Below, piece after piece: positions 16,590-25,651 of a stretch of DNA of 64,000 nucleotides (positions are counted from its first letter, which is position 1; each line of letters begins with the position of its first letter). Origin of the DNA: Streptomyces sp. CB01249 (lineage in GTDB: Bacteria > Actinomycetota > Actinomycetes > Streptomycetales > Streptomycetaceae); NCBI RefSeq assembly GCF_001905735.1, contig NZ_LISW01000001.1, positions 1,148,801 through 1,212,800 of the forward strand, read 5' to 3'. Made by a program: the position numbers and the translations under genes. The notes under the pieces are model-generated. The model was not told where the DNA came from. It did not search any database and saw only the letters and a program-made list of their open reading frames with translations.

Positions 16590-18023
16590 ATGACAGGCCC
16601 GGTGCTGGCAATCGACCAGGGCACATCGGGAACGAAAGCGCTGGTGATCTGTCCCGAGCGCGGCGTGACCGGTTCCGGTTCCGCCCCCGTACGGCCCCGC
16701 TACGGTCCCGGCGGAGCCGTCGAGGCGGACCCGGCCGCATTACTCGCCTCGGTCGTCGCGGCAGGCCGGCAGGCGCTGGCCGAATCGGGCGGCACCGTCG
16801 ACGCCGTCGGGCTCGCCAACCAGGGCGAGACGGTCCTCGCCTGGGACCCGGCCACCGGGCGGCCGCTCACCGAGGCCATCGTCTGGCAGGACCGCCGCGC
16901 CGCGGACGTCTGCGCGGAACTCGCGCCCCGCGGCGACGAACTTCACCAGCTCACCGGACTCCCTCTCGACCCGTACTTCGCCGCGCCGAAGATGGCCTGG
17001 ATTCGCCGCGAACTGACCCGCGAGGGCGTCGTCACCACCAGCGACGCGTGGCTCGTCCACCAGCTCACCGGCGCGTTCGTCACGGACGCCGCCACCGCCG
17101 GACGCACCCAGCTCCTCGACCTGGACCGCGTCGCCTGGTCACCGGCCGCGCTGGAGGCGTACGGCCTCGGCGACGAGCGGCTGCCGACCGTGACCGACGC
17201 CGCCGGAACCTTCGGTACGACGGGGGTCTTCGGCGGCGACCTCCCGCTCACCGGGCTCCTGGTCGACCAGCAGGCGGCCCTGCTCGCCCAGAGCGCCCTG
17301 GACCCGTCCGTCGCCAAGTGCACCTACGGGACCGGTGCGTTCCTCCTCGCCGGGACCGGCACCACGCCGCGCCGCAGCACCGGCGGACTGGTCAGCTGCG
17401 TGGCCTGGCGGCTCGCCGGGCGCACCAGCTACTGCCTGGACGGCCAGATCTACACGGCGGCCTCGGCGGTGCGCTGGCTCACGGACCTCGGGGTGATCGC
17501 GGGCGCCGCCGACCTCGACCCGGTCGGCGCCACCGTCCCCGACACCGGCGGCGTCACCTTCGTCCCCGCACTCGCCGGCCTCGCCGCCCCCTGGTGGCGG
17601 AGCGACCTGCGCGGCTCGGTCACCGGGCTCGGCCTGGACACCTCGGCCGGGCACCTGGTGCGCGCCCTGTGCGAGGGGATCGCCGCCCAGGTGGCCGAGC
17701 TGGCTGCCGCGGTCACCGCCGACCGGGGCACCCCCCTGTCCGTCCTGCGCGTCGACGGCGGCCTCACCCGCTCCGCCCTCCTCATGCAGACCCAGGCCGA
17801 CCTGCTGCAACGCCCGGTCGAGGTGTCCGCGCTCCCCGACGTCACCGCGCTCGGCGTCGGCGCGGTGGCCCGCATGGGCGCCGACCCCACGCTCCCGCTC
17901 GCCCGGGCCGTCCCCGACTGGAAACCGGCCGCGGTCTACGAACCCCGCATCGGCCCGGACGAGGCGGCCGAACGCCTCGCGAGGTTCCGGACCGCCGTGC
18001 GCGGGCTGCTGGAGCGGGCATGA
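16590..18023 (+). CDS. FGGY-family carbohydrate kinase, glycerol kinase-like, with a TTA codon
   Basis: The 477-aa product has the FGGY fold. The N-terminal phosphate loop LAIDQGTSGTKALV, ANQGETVLAWDPATG, IVWQDRRAADVC, the C-terminal ATP-site CTYGTGAFLLAGTG and LRVDGGLTRSALLMQTQADL all fit the glycerol kinase branch, though it is shorter and divergent from housekeeping GlpK. The likely reaction is ATP-dependent phosphorylation of glycerol or a similar polyol, fitting the G3P-dehydrogenase-like gene downstream. ATG 16590 follows GGAG. Codon 51 (16740-16742) is TTA, the rare streptomycete leucine codon read only by the bldA tRNA, so translation may depend on development. Confidence 0.87.
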   Translation: MTGPVLAIDQGTSGTKALVICPERGVTGSGSAPVRPRYGPGGAVEADPAALLASVVAAGRQALAESGGTVDAVGLANQGETVLAWDPATGRPLTEAIVWQDRRAADVCAELAPRGDELHQLTGLPLDPYFAAPKMAWIRRELTREGVVTTSDAWLVHQLTGAFVTDAATAGRTQLLDLDRVAWSPAALEAYGLGDERLPTVTDAAGTFGTTGVFGGDLPLTGLLVDQQAALLAQSALDPSVAKCTYGTGAFLLAGTGTTPRRSTGGLVSCVAWRLAGRTSYCLDGQIYTAASAVRWLTDLGVIAGAADLDPVGATVPDTGGVTFVPALAGLAAPWWRSDLRGSVTGLGLDTSAGHLVRALCEGIAAQVAELAAAVTADRGTPLSVLRVDGGLTRSALLMQTQADLLQRPVEVSALPDVTALGVGAVARMGADPTLPLARAVPDWKPAAVYEPRIGPDEAAERLARFRTAVRGLLERA

Positions 18024-18063
18024 GCGACCGGGTACACCGTGCTCCGAGGGGCGTGAGCACCAC

Positions 18064-19488
18064 GTGGTAAGTCCCGCCACGCCCACCGTCACCCGCGCCG
18101 CGGACCCGCTCCCCGACGAACCGCCGTACGACGTCACCGTCATCGGTGCCGGAGTCGTCGGCACCGCCATCGCCCGCGAACTGGCCCGCCACCCCTTGCG
18201 CACCGCCCTCGTCGAGGCCACGGACGACATCGCCAACGGCACCTCCAAGGCCAACACCGCCATCCTGCACACCGGGTTCGACGCCGCCCCCGGCACCCTG
18301 GAGGCCCGCCTCGTCCGCGAGGGACAGCGGCTGCTCTCCGCGTACGCCGCCCGCACCGGCATCCCCGTCGAACGCGTCGGCGCCCTCCTCGTCGCCTGGG
18401 ACCGGGAACAACTCGACGCCCTGCCCGCCCTGCTGGCCAAGGCCGAGCGCAACGGCTACCACGCGGCCCGGCTGCTGGACGCCGAGGAGACCGCCGCCCG
18501 CGAACCGCACCTCGGGCCCGGCGCGCTCGGCGCCCTGGAGATCCCCGACGAAGCCGTCATCTGCCCCTGGACCACCCCGCTCGCCTACGCCACCGAAGCC
18601 GTCCTGGCCGGGGTCCACCTCCATCTCGACTGCCCCGTCCAGGACCTCGCGTACGCCGGGGGCCTGCACACCCTCACCACCGCCCGGGGCACCCTGCGCA
18701 CCCGCCTGCTCATCAACGCCGCCGGGCTGCACGCCGACGCGATCGACCGGCTGCTGGGCCTCGACACCTTCACCGTGCGCCCGCGCCGGGGCCAGCTCAT
18801 CGTCTTCGACAAGCTCGCCCGCGACCTGGTCCGCCACATCCTGCTGCCCGTCCCCACCGCCGCCGGCAAGGGCGTCCTCGTCGCGCCGACCGTCTTCGGC
18901 AACGTCCTGCTCGGCCCCACCGCCGAGGACCTGGACGACAAGGACGCCACCGAGTCCACCGCCGAAGGGCTCGCCCTGCTGCGGGAGAAGGGCCGCCGCA
19001 TCCTGCCCCGGCTGCTCGACGAAGAGGTCACCGCCGTCTACGCGGGCCTGCGCGCCGCCACCGGCCAGGAGGACTACCGGATCACGGCCCACCCGGACCG
19101 GGCCCTCATCACCGTCGGCGGCATCCGCTCCACCGGGCTCACCGCCTCCATGGCCATCGCCGAGTACGTCGTCTCCCTGCTCCCCGACGCCGGACTCGAC
19201 CCGGGGGAGCCCGCCGAACCGGCCCCCCTCACCCTGCCCGGTCTCGGGGAGACCTCCGAGCGCCCCTACCTCGACGCCGGTCTGATCGCGCGCGATCCCG
19301 CGTACGGCACGGTCGTCTGCCACTGCGAACGCGTTACGGAGGGCGAGATCCGCGACGCCCTCGCCTCGGTGCTCCCGGCGCGCTCGGCCGCGGGGCTCGC
19401 CCGCAGGACCCGGGCCGGCAACGGACGCTGCCAGGGCTTCCACTGCGGGGCCGCGCTCCGCGCCCGGATCGAGGAGGCCCGCCCATGA
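18064..19488 (+). CDS. FAD-dependent glycerol-3-phosphate dehydrogenase-like protein with BFD-type [2Fe-2S] tail
   Basis: The 474-aa product begins with an FAD-binding DAO domain (YDVTVIGAGVVGTAIARELA, about residues 21-40; GTSKANTAILHTGFDA; INAAGLHADAIDRLLG) and ends with a bacterioferritin-associated-ferredoxin-type domain whose four cysteines lie in VVCHCERVTEGEI and GRCQGFHCG. This is the GlpA-like architecture in which a flavoprotein passes electrons through an Fe-S site to a partner. It probably oxidises the phosphorylated polyol made by the upstream kinase. GTG 18064 lies 40 nt after the kinase stop. It overlaps the next gene by 4 nt, implying a complex. Confidence 0.87.
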   Translation: MVSPATPTVTRAADPLPDEPPYDVTVIGAGVVGTAIARELARHPLRTALVEATDDIANGTSKANTAILHTGFDAAPGTLEARLVREGQRLLSAYAARTGIPVERVGALLVAWDREQLDALPALLAKAERNGYHAARLLDAEETAAREPHLGPGALGALEIPDEAVICPWTTPLAYATEAVLAGVHLHLDCPVQDLAYAGGLHTLTTARGTLRTRLLINAAGLHADAIDRLLGLDTFTVRPRRGQLIVFDKLARDLVRHILLPVPTAAGKGVLVAPTVFGNVLLGPTAEDLDDKDATESTAEGLALLREKGRRILPRLLDEEVTAVYAGLRAATGQEDYRITAHPDRALITVGGIRSTGLTASMAIAEYVVSLLPDAGLDPGEPAEPAPLTLPGLGETSERPYLDAGLIARDPAYGTVVCHCERVTEGEIRDALASVLPARSAAGLARRTRAGNGRCQGFHCGAALRARIEEARP

Positions 19489-20696
19489 CCCGCCGCGAAC
19501 GCCTCGTCGACGTACTGATCGTCGGCGCCGGACCGGCCGGCCTCGCGGCGGCGGCCGGTCTCGCCGCCGCCGGGGTGCCGCGCGTCGAGGTGCTGGAGCG
19601 CGACCAGGAGCCGGGCGGCATCCCCAGGCACTGCGCCCACGGCGGATTCGGTACGCGCGCGAGCGGCGATCTCACCGGTCCCGCGTACGCCCTGCGCCGC
19701 GCGGCCGAGGCCCGCACGGCCGGCGCCACGCTTCGCACCGGCATCACGGTCACCGGCTGGGCCGGGCCCCGTACCCTCGACGCCACCGGCCCCGGCGGCC
19801 TGGAACGCATCACCGCCCGGGCCGTCGTCCTCGCCACCGGCGCCCGCGAGCGCCCCCGCGCCGCCCGGCTCGTCCCCGGCACCCGCCCGGCAGGCGTCTA
19901 CACCACCGGCGAACTCCAGCAGTCCGTCCACCTCCACCACCAGCCCATCGGCACCCGCGCCGTGGTCGTCGGCGACGAACCGGTCGGCCTCGCCGCTGCC
20001 GACACCCTGCGCACCGCCGGGGTCCGCCTCGTCGCCCGCGTCACGGAGCACCCGCCCCGCCCCTTCGCCGCCGTACGCCCGTCCGGCGGCGCACCCCTGC
20101 TCACCCGCACCACCGTCACCGCGCTGACCGGCCGCCCCCGCCTCACCGGCGTCCGCGTGCGCCACGCGGACGGGCGGACCGCCACCCTGGCCTGCGACAC
20201 CGTGGTCTTCACCGCCGACTGGATCCCCGAGCACGAACTGGCCCGGCGCGGCGGCCTCCCGATGGACCCCGGGACCAGGGGACCCGCGCACGACCCCGCG
20301 TACCGCACCGGACAGCCCGGGGTCTTCGCCGTAGGGAACCTCCTGCACGGCGGGGAGAGCGCGGCCACCGCCGCCCGCGAGGGCCGGGCCGTCACCGGGG
20401 CCGTGCTGGCCCACCTGGACACCCGCAGCTGGCCCACCGGCGGGGCGCCCCTCGCCGTCGCCGCACCGCTGGAATGGGCCGCCCCCAACCTCATTGGGCC
20501 CGGCGGGCGCCGGCTCCTGCTGCGGACGGGCCGACGGCTGGCCGCACCGCTGCTCGTCGTCAGCCAGGACGGGGCGCTGCTGCACCGTGGACGCCTGGCG
20601 CGGTCCGTCGCGCCGGGACGCTCCTTCTCCCTGAGCGCCCACTGGCTGCGACGCGTCGATCCGCAGGGCGGCACGGTGCACCTCCGGATCGCCTGA
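19485..20696 (+). CDS. FAD/NAD(P)-binding oxidoreductase, partner of the G3PDH-like protein
   Basis: The 403-aa product is a pyridine nucleotide-disulfide oxidoreductase-fold protein of the HcnB/SoxA-alpha-like group. It has an N-terminal FAD site ([20 protein letters not shown]), ARAVVLATGARERPR, a second nucleotide site (TRAVVVGDEPVGLAAADTLR) and the late FAD motif PGVFAVGNLLHGGESAA. In the related Gram-positive arrangement (kinase, GlpA-like, this protein, DUF1667) it accepts electrons from the dehydrogenase. The small DUF1667 gene is missing here. The 4-nt overlap with the upstream gene supports one complex. Confidence 0.83.
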   Translation: MTRRERLVDVLIVGAGPAGLAAAAGLAAAGVPRVEVLERDQEPGGIPRHCAHGGFGTRASGDLTGPAYALRRAAEARTAGATLRTGITVTGWAGPRTLDATGPGGLERITARAVVLATGARERPRAARLVPGTRPAGVYTTGELQQSVHLHHQPIGTRAVVVGDEPVGLAAADTLRTAGVRLVARVTEHPPRPFAAVRPSGGAPLLTRTTVTALTGRPRLTGVRVRHADGRTATLACDTVVFTADWIPEHELARRGGLPMDPGTRGPAHDPAYRTGQPGVFAVGNLLHGGESAATAAREGRAVTGAVLAHLDTRSWPTGGAPLAVAAPLEWAAPNLIGPGGRRLLLRTGRRLAAPLLVVSQDGALLHRGRLARSVAPGRSFSLSAHWLRRVDPQGGTVHLRIA

Positions 20697-20707
20697 CCCC
20701 GTACCGC

Positions 20708-21118
20708 TCAGGGAATCAGCAGCCAGTCCGCGCTGATCGCGGCGACCAGCCCGACGGCCAGCAGCCAGCTTCCGAGCCGGGTGCGGCCGTTCCGGCTCAG
20801 CTCGATCACGATCCCGCAGAGGATCAGCGCCAGCCCGTACACCCCGACCACCAGGACGGAGGCGCGGCTCGCGAGCCGCAGCCCGAGCACCACCGCCATC
20901 GCCACCATGCCGACCGAGGAGAGCACGATGCGCAGCCGTCTCGCCTGGCGCGGGGTCAGCCGGCGCTCGCCGGTGTCCTCGCCCTCCGCCGCGAGACCGC
21001 CCTCGACGTCGTCCGCGAGGTCGTCCTGGACGTCCTCGGCCGGGTCCTCGGCGGTGGTTTCGGCGGTGTCCTCGGCTATCGGGGCGTCCACGGCTCGGTC
21101 CTGGTCAGAAGTGCTCAT
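20708..21118 (-). CDS. small two-to-three-helix membrane protein (DUF3017-like)
   Basis: The 136-aa product has a long acidic N-terminus (Asp/Glu/Ala-rich, about residues 1-50), a basic link (RRLTPRQARRLRI) and three short hydrophobic helices ending in SWLLAVGLVAAISADWLLIP. It looks like the actinobacterial DUF3017 family, which often sits by housekeeping genes; that assignment is by resemblance only. ATG 21118 is the chosen start. The gene is convergent with the oxidoreductase gene. Confidence 0.65.
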   Translation of the reverse strand: MSTSDQDRAVDAPIAEDTAETTAEDPAEDVQDDLADDVEGGLAAEGEDTGERRLTPRQARRLRIVLSSVGMVAMAVVLGLRLASRASVLVVGVYGLALILCGIVIELSRNGRTRLGSWLLAVGLVAAISADWLLIP

Positions 21119-21197
21119 GACGCGGGATCGTAATGGTTCCACCCCGGCCTGTTCGCCGTTGTCAACCAACACCGTCGAAACCAGGCCGAGTTGTGGT

Positions 21198-21692
21198 TCA
21201 CGGTTGTTCCGCCCGCAGCCTCGGTGCCTCCGCCGCCGCGTCCACCGGCCCCGCGCCCGGACGCTCCACCCGCGCCGCCAGGCCCCGCGCCCAGCCGGTG
21301 AGCTCCCCGAGCCCCATCCCGTGCGCCTCGCTCGTCCCGCACGCCTCCAGCGCCGCCGCGCCGCGCCGCAGCAGCCGTGCCCCGCCGGTCGCGTTGCCCC
21401 GTGCGGCATGGGTCAGGCCCACGGCCAGCTGGGCGAGCCCGCGCCACAACTCCCGCTCCGACTCCGGGCCCGACTTCCAGGCGTCCTCGAAGACCTCGTG
21501 CGCGTGGAACGGCATGCCCGCGTCCAGCAGCCGCTGCGCCTCCCGGACGGTCTCACCGGCGGTGCGTTCGACCCCCTCCGGCTGGCGTTCCACCCCCGGC
21601 GTCCCGTACGGCAGCGGGCGCCCCAGCCCGTCACGGGGGCGCGCGTTGTGCGCCCGTCCCTCGGAATCCCGGTCCCTGCGTGTCTCGTTCAC
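21198..21692 (-). CDS. DUF309 family protein
   Basis: The 164-aa product contains the DUF309 signature FHAHEVFEDAWKSGPESERE followed by GLAQLAVGLTHAARGNATGG and LLRRGAAAL, a small helical metal-site-like bundle of unknown function. A basic, disordered N-terminal extension of about 45 residues precedes it. GTG 21692 is used; the usual-length domain starts near residue 45, so an internal start is possible. It is divergent from the large ATPase gene. Confidence 0.82.
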   Translation of the reverse strand: MNETRRDRDSEGRAHNARPRDGLGRPLPYGTPGVERQPEGVERTAGETVREAQRLLDAGMPFHAHEVFEDAWKSGPESERELWRGLAQLAVGLTHAARGNATGGARLLRRGAAALEACGTSEAHGMGLGELTGWARGLAARVERPGAGPVDAAAEAPRLRAEQP

Positions 21693-21802
21693 GCCCCCGA
21701 TTGTGCCCCGCACCTGCGGCGAACTGTCCGAACCACTGTCCGTGGGACCCCGCGCGCGACTAGGCTCGACCACCATGGTCACGACTTTGGGGGAGGGTAG
21801 GC

Positions 21803-24436
21803 ATGAAGCCGTCCCGGCCGCTTTATGAGCGCGAACCGGAACTCGCCACTGCCGCACAAGCCATCGACTCGCTCTGCGGGGCACAGGCCACCGGCGGGCT
21901 GCTGATCTACAGCGGCGAGGCAGGCATCGGCAAGACCGCGCTCCTGGACGAGATCCGGGCCATGGCGGCGGACCGGTGCACCATCTGGTCGGCACGCGGC
22001 GGTGAGACGGTCACCTCGGTGCCGTTCCACGTCGTACGGCAGCTGCTCCAGCCGGCCCTGGGCCAGTTCCCGCCCGACGACGTACGGGCCCTGTTCGGCC
22101 CCTGGTTCGACAGCGCCGCCCCGGCCCTGGGGCTCGCCGAGCCCTCCGGCCCGCAGCCCGATCCGCAGGGTGTCCGCGACGGCCTCGACTACGTCGTGAA
22201 GCGGCTCGCCTCCCGGCTCAGCCACCGTCCGCTGCTCCTCATCATCGACGACGCCCACTGGGCGGACGGCGAGTCCCTGGCCTGGCTCTCCTCGTTCACC
22301 GCCCGCCTCGGCGACCTGCGCGTGCTCGTCGTCCAGGCCCACCGCCCCGAGGAGCTGGCCGCCCGCGAGGCCGCGCGCAACGCGGCCGACGGCCACCCCG
22401 CGCAGATCCGCGTCGCCCTGCGCGCCCTCACCCCGGACGCCACCGCCGAACTGGTCCGCGCCACCCTCGGCGAGCACGCCGACGACCCGTTCTGCCGTGA
22501 GGTCTGGGCCGTCACCGGCGGCAATCCCTACGAGGCGGTCGAGCTCGTCGCCAAGGTCCAGGACAAGGAGCTGGCCCCGCTGGAGGAGTCCGCCGGGCTC
22601 CTGCGTGAACTCGGCGCCTCCGCCCGGGGCAGCGGCCTCGTCGCCCGCCTCGAACGGCTGGGCACCAACGCCAACCGGTTCGCCTGGGCGGCCGCCGTCC
22701 TCGGCACCGACATCTCCCAGGACGTCGCCGCGTCCCTGGCCGGGATGAGCTCCGCCGAGGCCGCGGACTGCACGGCCCGGCTGCGCGAGGCCCGTATCGT
22801 CACCGGCTTCGACCCGCTGGAGTTCGTGCACCCGCTGATCGCCTCGGCCGTCTACCGCTCCATCCCGCCCGCCACCCGCACCGCGATGCACGGGCGGGCC
22901 GCCTGGGCCATCACCAACGCCGGGCTCGGCCCCGCCGCGGCCTCCCGCCACCTGCTCGAAGTCCACCCGGATGACGACCAGGAACTCGTCGCACAGCTGC
23001 GGGCCGCCGCGAACCAGCACCTCGCCGTCGGCGCCCCCGAGGCCGCCCGGCGCTGCCTGGAACGCGCGCTCGAAGAGCCGCCGCGCCACGACGTACGCGC
23101 CACCCTGCTGTACGAGCTGGGCTGCGCGACGCTGCTCAGCTCCCCGGCCACCACCGTGCAGCACCTGCGCGCCGCCCTGGACATGCCGGGCCTGGTGGAC
23201 GAGCTGCGGGTGGACGCCACGTTCCGGCTCGCCGCCGCGCTGTCCCACAACAACCAGCTCAAGGAAGCGGCCCTGGCCCTCGCGGCCGAGGCCGAGCGCA
23301 CGGCACCGGGACCCGGCCTGATGCGGCTCCAGGCCGCCCACTTCCTCTGGGAGGGCATGCAGGCCACCGAGGAGGACGGCCCCGGCCGTTCGCGCCGGCT
23401 CGCCGCCAACGCCGACCACCTCAAGGGCCGGGACAACGCCGAACGCGCCCTGCTCACGCTCCGCGCCTTCGACGCCATGCTGCGCGGCGAGAACGCCGAG
23501 GTCGTCGTCGACTTCTGCGAGCGCGCCCTGGTGAACGGCCACCCCGCACGCGGACTCGGCTGGACCGACTCCGAGTGGGGCTTCGAGCTCCCCACCATGG
23601 TCGGGATCACCTACGCCTTCACGGACCAGCTCGACCGCGCCGAGGAGCTGTTCGGCGAGGCGGTCCGGGCCTTCGAGATCTCCGGCTGGAGTGGCGCCCA
23701 CCTCGCCTTCGCGCACACCCTGCTCGGCCTGGTCCACCGCCGCCGGGGCCGCCTCGCCGAGGCGGAGGGCTTCCTGCGCGAGGGACTGCGCCTCGCGGAC
23801 CGCGTCGGCAGCGGGCTCCCCGTCCACTGGGACGCGGCCTGCCTGCTCATCGACACCCTGCTCGCCCGGGGCCGGGTCCCCGAGGCCCGCAAGGTCGCCG
23901 ACCAGTACGACTTCGGTCTGCCGTACCCGAGCGCCATGGTGCTGCCGGACGCGCCGTGCGTCCGGGGCCGCCTGTTGCTGGCCGAAGGCCGTACGAAGGA
24001 AGCGGTGACCGAGCTGGAGGCGGCCGGGCGCTCGCTGGAACCGCGTGGCAGGTTCAACGGCATCTGGGGCCCCTGGGCCGGCGACCTGGCCCGTGCCCTC
24101 GCCGACGAGGACCCCGGCCGCGCCGCCCAGCTCGCCAACACGGCCCGGGTCCACGCGGAGCGCTTCGGCACGGAGACCGCGATCGGCGAGGCCCTGCGCT
24201 GCGTGGCCCTCTTCGCGCGCCCGGAGGAGTCCGTGCACCTCCTCGGCGAGGCGGTCCGCCATCTGGAAGCGTCACCCTCCGGTTACGAGTTCGCCCAGGC
24301 CCTGGTCGACTACGGCATCGCCACCCGCTCGCCCCGCGAACTGGCCCGCGCCCACAAGCTGGCCACCGCCTGCGGCGCGGAAGGACTGGCCGCCCGCGCC
24401 CAGCAGGCACGCGCGTCGATCCGGTCCACCGAGTGA
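21803..24436 (+). CDS. large AAA/STAND-type ATPase lacking a LuxR HTH
   Basis: The 877-aa product has an N-terminal AAA_16-type NTPase with Walker A GEAGIGKT (residues 38-45) and Walker B LLLIIDDAHWAD (about residues 143-155), followed by about 550 residues of TPR-like helical repeats. This is the layout of LAL regulators such as MalT, but the C-terminus ends ARAQQARASIRSTE with no winged or LuxR-type helix-turn-helix. It is probably an ATP-driven signalling switch acting through a partner rather than a DNA-binding activator, or a regulator that lost its HTH. ATG 21803 follows GGGGGAGGG. A TAGGCT hexamer at 21761-21766 is a possible -10. Confidence 0.85.
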   Translation: MKPSRPLYEREPELATAAQAIDSLCGAQATGGLLIYSGEAGIGKTALLDEIRAMAADRCTIWSARGGETVTSVPFHVVRQLLQPALGQFPPDDVRALFGPWFDSAAPALGLAEPSGPQPDPQGVRDGLDYVVKRLASRLSHRPLLLIIDDAHWADGESLAWLSSFTARLGDLRVLVVQAHRPEELAAREAARNAADGHPAQIRVALRALTPDATAELVRATLGEHADDPFCREVWAVTGGNPYEAVELVAKVQDKELAPLEESAGLLRELGASARGSGLVARLERLGTNANRFAWAAAVLGTDISQDVAASLAGMSSAEAADCTARLREARIVTGFDPLEFVHPLIASAVYRSIPPATRTAMHGRAAWAITNAGLGPAAASRHLLEVHPDDDQELVAQLRAAANQHLAVGAPEAARRCLERALEEPPRHDVRATLLYELGCATLLSSPATTVQHLRAALDMPGLVDELRVDATFRLAAALSHNNQLKEAALALAAEAERTAPGPGLMRLQAAHFLWEGMQATEEDGPGRSRRLAANADHLKGRDNAERALLTLRAFDAMLRGENAEVVVDFCERALVNGHPARGLGWTDSEWGFELPTMVGITYAFTDQLDRAEELFGEAVRAFEISGWSGAHLAFAHTLLGLVHRRRGRLAEAEGFLREGLRLADRVGSGLPVHWDAACLLIDTLLARGRVPEARKVADQYDFGLPYPSAMVLPDAPCVRGRLLLAEGRTKEAVTELEAAGRSLEPRGRFNGIWGPWAGDLARALADEDPGRAAQLANTARVHAERFGTETAIGEALRCVALFARPEESVHLLGEAVRHLEASPSGYEFAQALVDYGIATRSPRELARAHKLATACGAEGLAARAQQARASIRSTE

Positions 24437-24486
24437 GGTAATGTTTTCCCTGCAGCCACCACCCGGCAGGACCGGGGAAGCGGCAG

Positions 24487-24560
<74 letters not shown>

Positions 24561-24580
24561 CTCATAGGAGTCGCAGGTCA

Positions 24581-24614
24581 AAGGCCGGTTTCGGGATCTT
24601 CCGAGACCGGCCTT
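24581..24614 (+). terminator. terminator after tRNA-Pro
   Basis: A 14-bp stem with one G-U pair (24581-24594 with 24601-24614) is followed by CGATCGTTTT, a Rho-independent terminator 20 nt past the tRNA. Confidence 0.88.
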
Positions 24615-24868
24615 CGATCGTTTTCGGGGACCGGCTGGGAAGTCTCCGTCGCACGAGGCTCCCGGGGGGACTCGCAGGACGGGGCGTAAGTGTGCGACGG
24701 TGGGCTGACACGAGACCGACCGTCGGCCCCGCCACGGGTGACGGTCTTTCGGGGAGCCGGGCGTTGCCCCCGTCCCGGGCATCCGGCCCCCTGCCATCGT
24801 CGTAGCCCCCCCCCACGGGGGTGCTTCGCCCTTGGGCTCAACAACCCCCGGAAGGGGGCGCGCCCACC
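24615..24868. other. intergenic stretch with a poly-C tract
   Basis: About 250 nt between the tRNA terminator and the STAS gene. The only notable element is a run of nine C residues (24806-24814) followed by small GC hairpins. No gene supported. Confidence 0.5.
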
Positions 24869-25201
24869 ATGGACATCATCACCGCCGTCCACGGCACATC
24901 CGCACGCATCACCCCGTGCGGCGACATCGACTCCGACACCCTCACCCCGCTGCGCGCGGCGGCCTCCGCGCTCCCGGCCCACGTCACCGACGTGCAGTGG
25001 GATCTGCACGGCACACCCTTCATGGACGTCTCCGGCCTCCACCTCCTGCTGCCTCCGCAGGCGCGGGAAGGCGCCCCGGAGCGCAGGATCACCGTGACCG
25101 GACTTCAGCCCCAGCCCCTGCGCCTGCTGCTCCTCGCGGCCGACATGAGCCCCGGCACCTTCGGCCCCGACCGGCTGACCGCGACACCCGCCGGGTCCTG
25201 A
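24869..25201 (+). CDS. STAS-domain protein (anti-sigma factor antagonist-like)
   Basis: The 110-aa product matches the STAS fold of anti-sigma factor antagonists: strand-rich N-terminus (ARITPCGDIDSDTLTPLRAA), central VQWDLHGTPFMDVSGLHLLL where the serine in MDVSG is at the usual phosphorylation position, and C-terminal RITVTGLQPQPLRLLLLAAD. Such proteins bind anti-sigma kinases in partner-switching modules. No kinase or sigma gene is adjacent, so the partner is elsewhere. ATG 24869 follows GGAAGGGGG. Confidence 0.82.
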   Translation: MDIITAVHGTSARITPCGDIDSDTLTPLRAAASALPAHVTDVQWDLHGTPFMDVSGLHLLLPPQAREGAPERRITVTGLQPQPLRLLLLAADMSPGTFGPDRLTATPAGS

Positions 25202-25215
25202 CCGCCCGGCCCGCC

Positions 25216-25599
25216 TCAGCCCCGTACCAGACGGCGCAACGCACGGCGGGCCAGCGGCGCGTACGCGACCACGACCGGGGCGGGCCCGTCGAGGCGCAGC
25301 TCCGCCTCCGTGCCGGACGGCATACGGGCCCGGACGCCGTGCCACAGACGCATCCGTACGGGCCCCATCCGGACGCTCCACTGCCAGGTACGGGCCCGAT
25401 GGTCGACGGCCTCGACAACGAAGTCGACGCCCGGCCCCACCACGGGCACCACCCGCCCCCGCATGCCCGCCCGCAGCTCCGCCTCCGCCTCCACGGCCCG
25501 GATCTGTGGGGCCCATGAGCTCCAGGCGGCGGTCCGGACGTACCGCTTCCACACCGCTTCCACAGGCGCCGCACCCACCGCGCGTACCGTTCTTCTCAC
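25216..25599 (-). CDS. SRPBCC (polyketide cyclase/START-like) family protein
   Basis: The 127-aa product fits a helix-grip SRPBCC domain: an early APVEAVWKRYVRTAAWSSWAP helix-strand element (over its key residues VW...W..W), a middle VVGPGVDFVVEAVDHRARTW strand pair and a C-terminal helix PLARRALRRLVRG. Members bind hydrophobic ligands; the role here is unknown. GTG 25599 gives this N-terminus, but its ribosome-binding sequence is too close, and a start a few codons downstream is possible. It is convergent with the STAS gene. Confidence 0.75.
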   Translation of the reverse strand: MRRTVRAVGAAPVEAVWKRYVRTAAWSSWAPQIRAVEAEAELRAGMRGRVVPVVGPGVDFVVEAVDHRARTWQWSVRMGPVRMRLWHGVRARMPSGTEAELRLDGPAPVVVAYAPLARRALRRLVRG

Positions 25600-25651
25600 C
25601 CTTCCAGCATGCGCACGGAAGCCCCGAGCGCGCCGGTCGGCGGGCCGTCCG

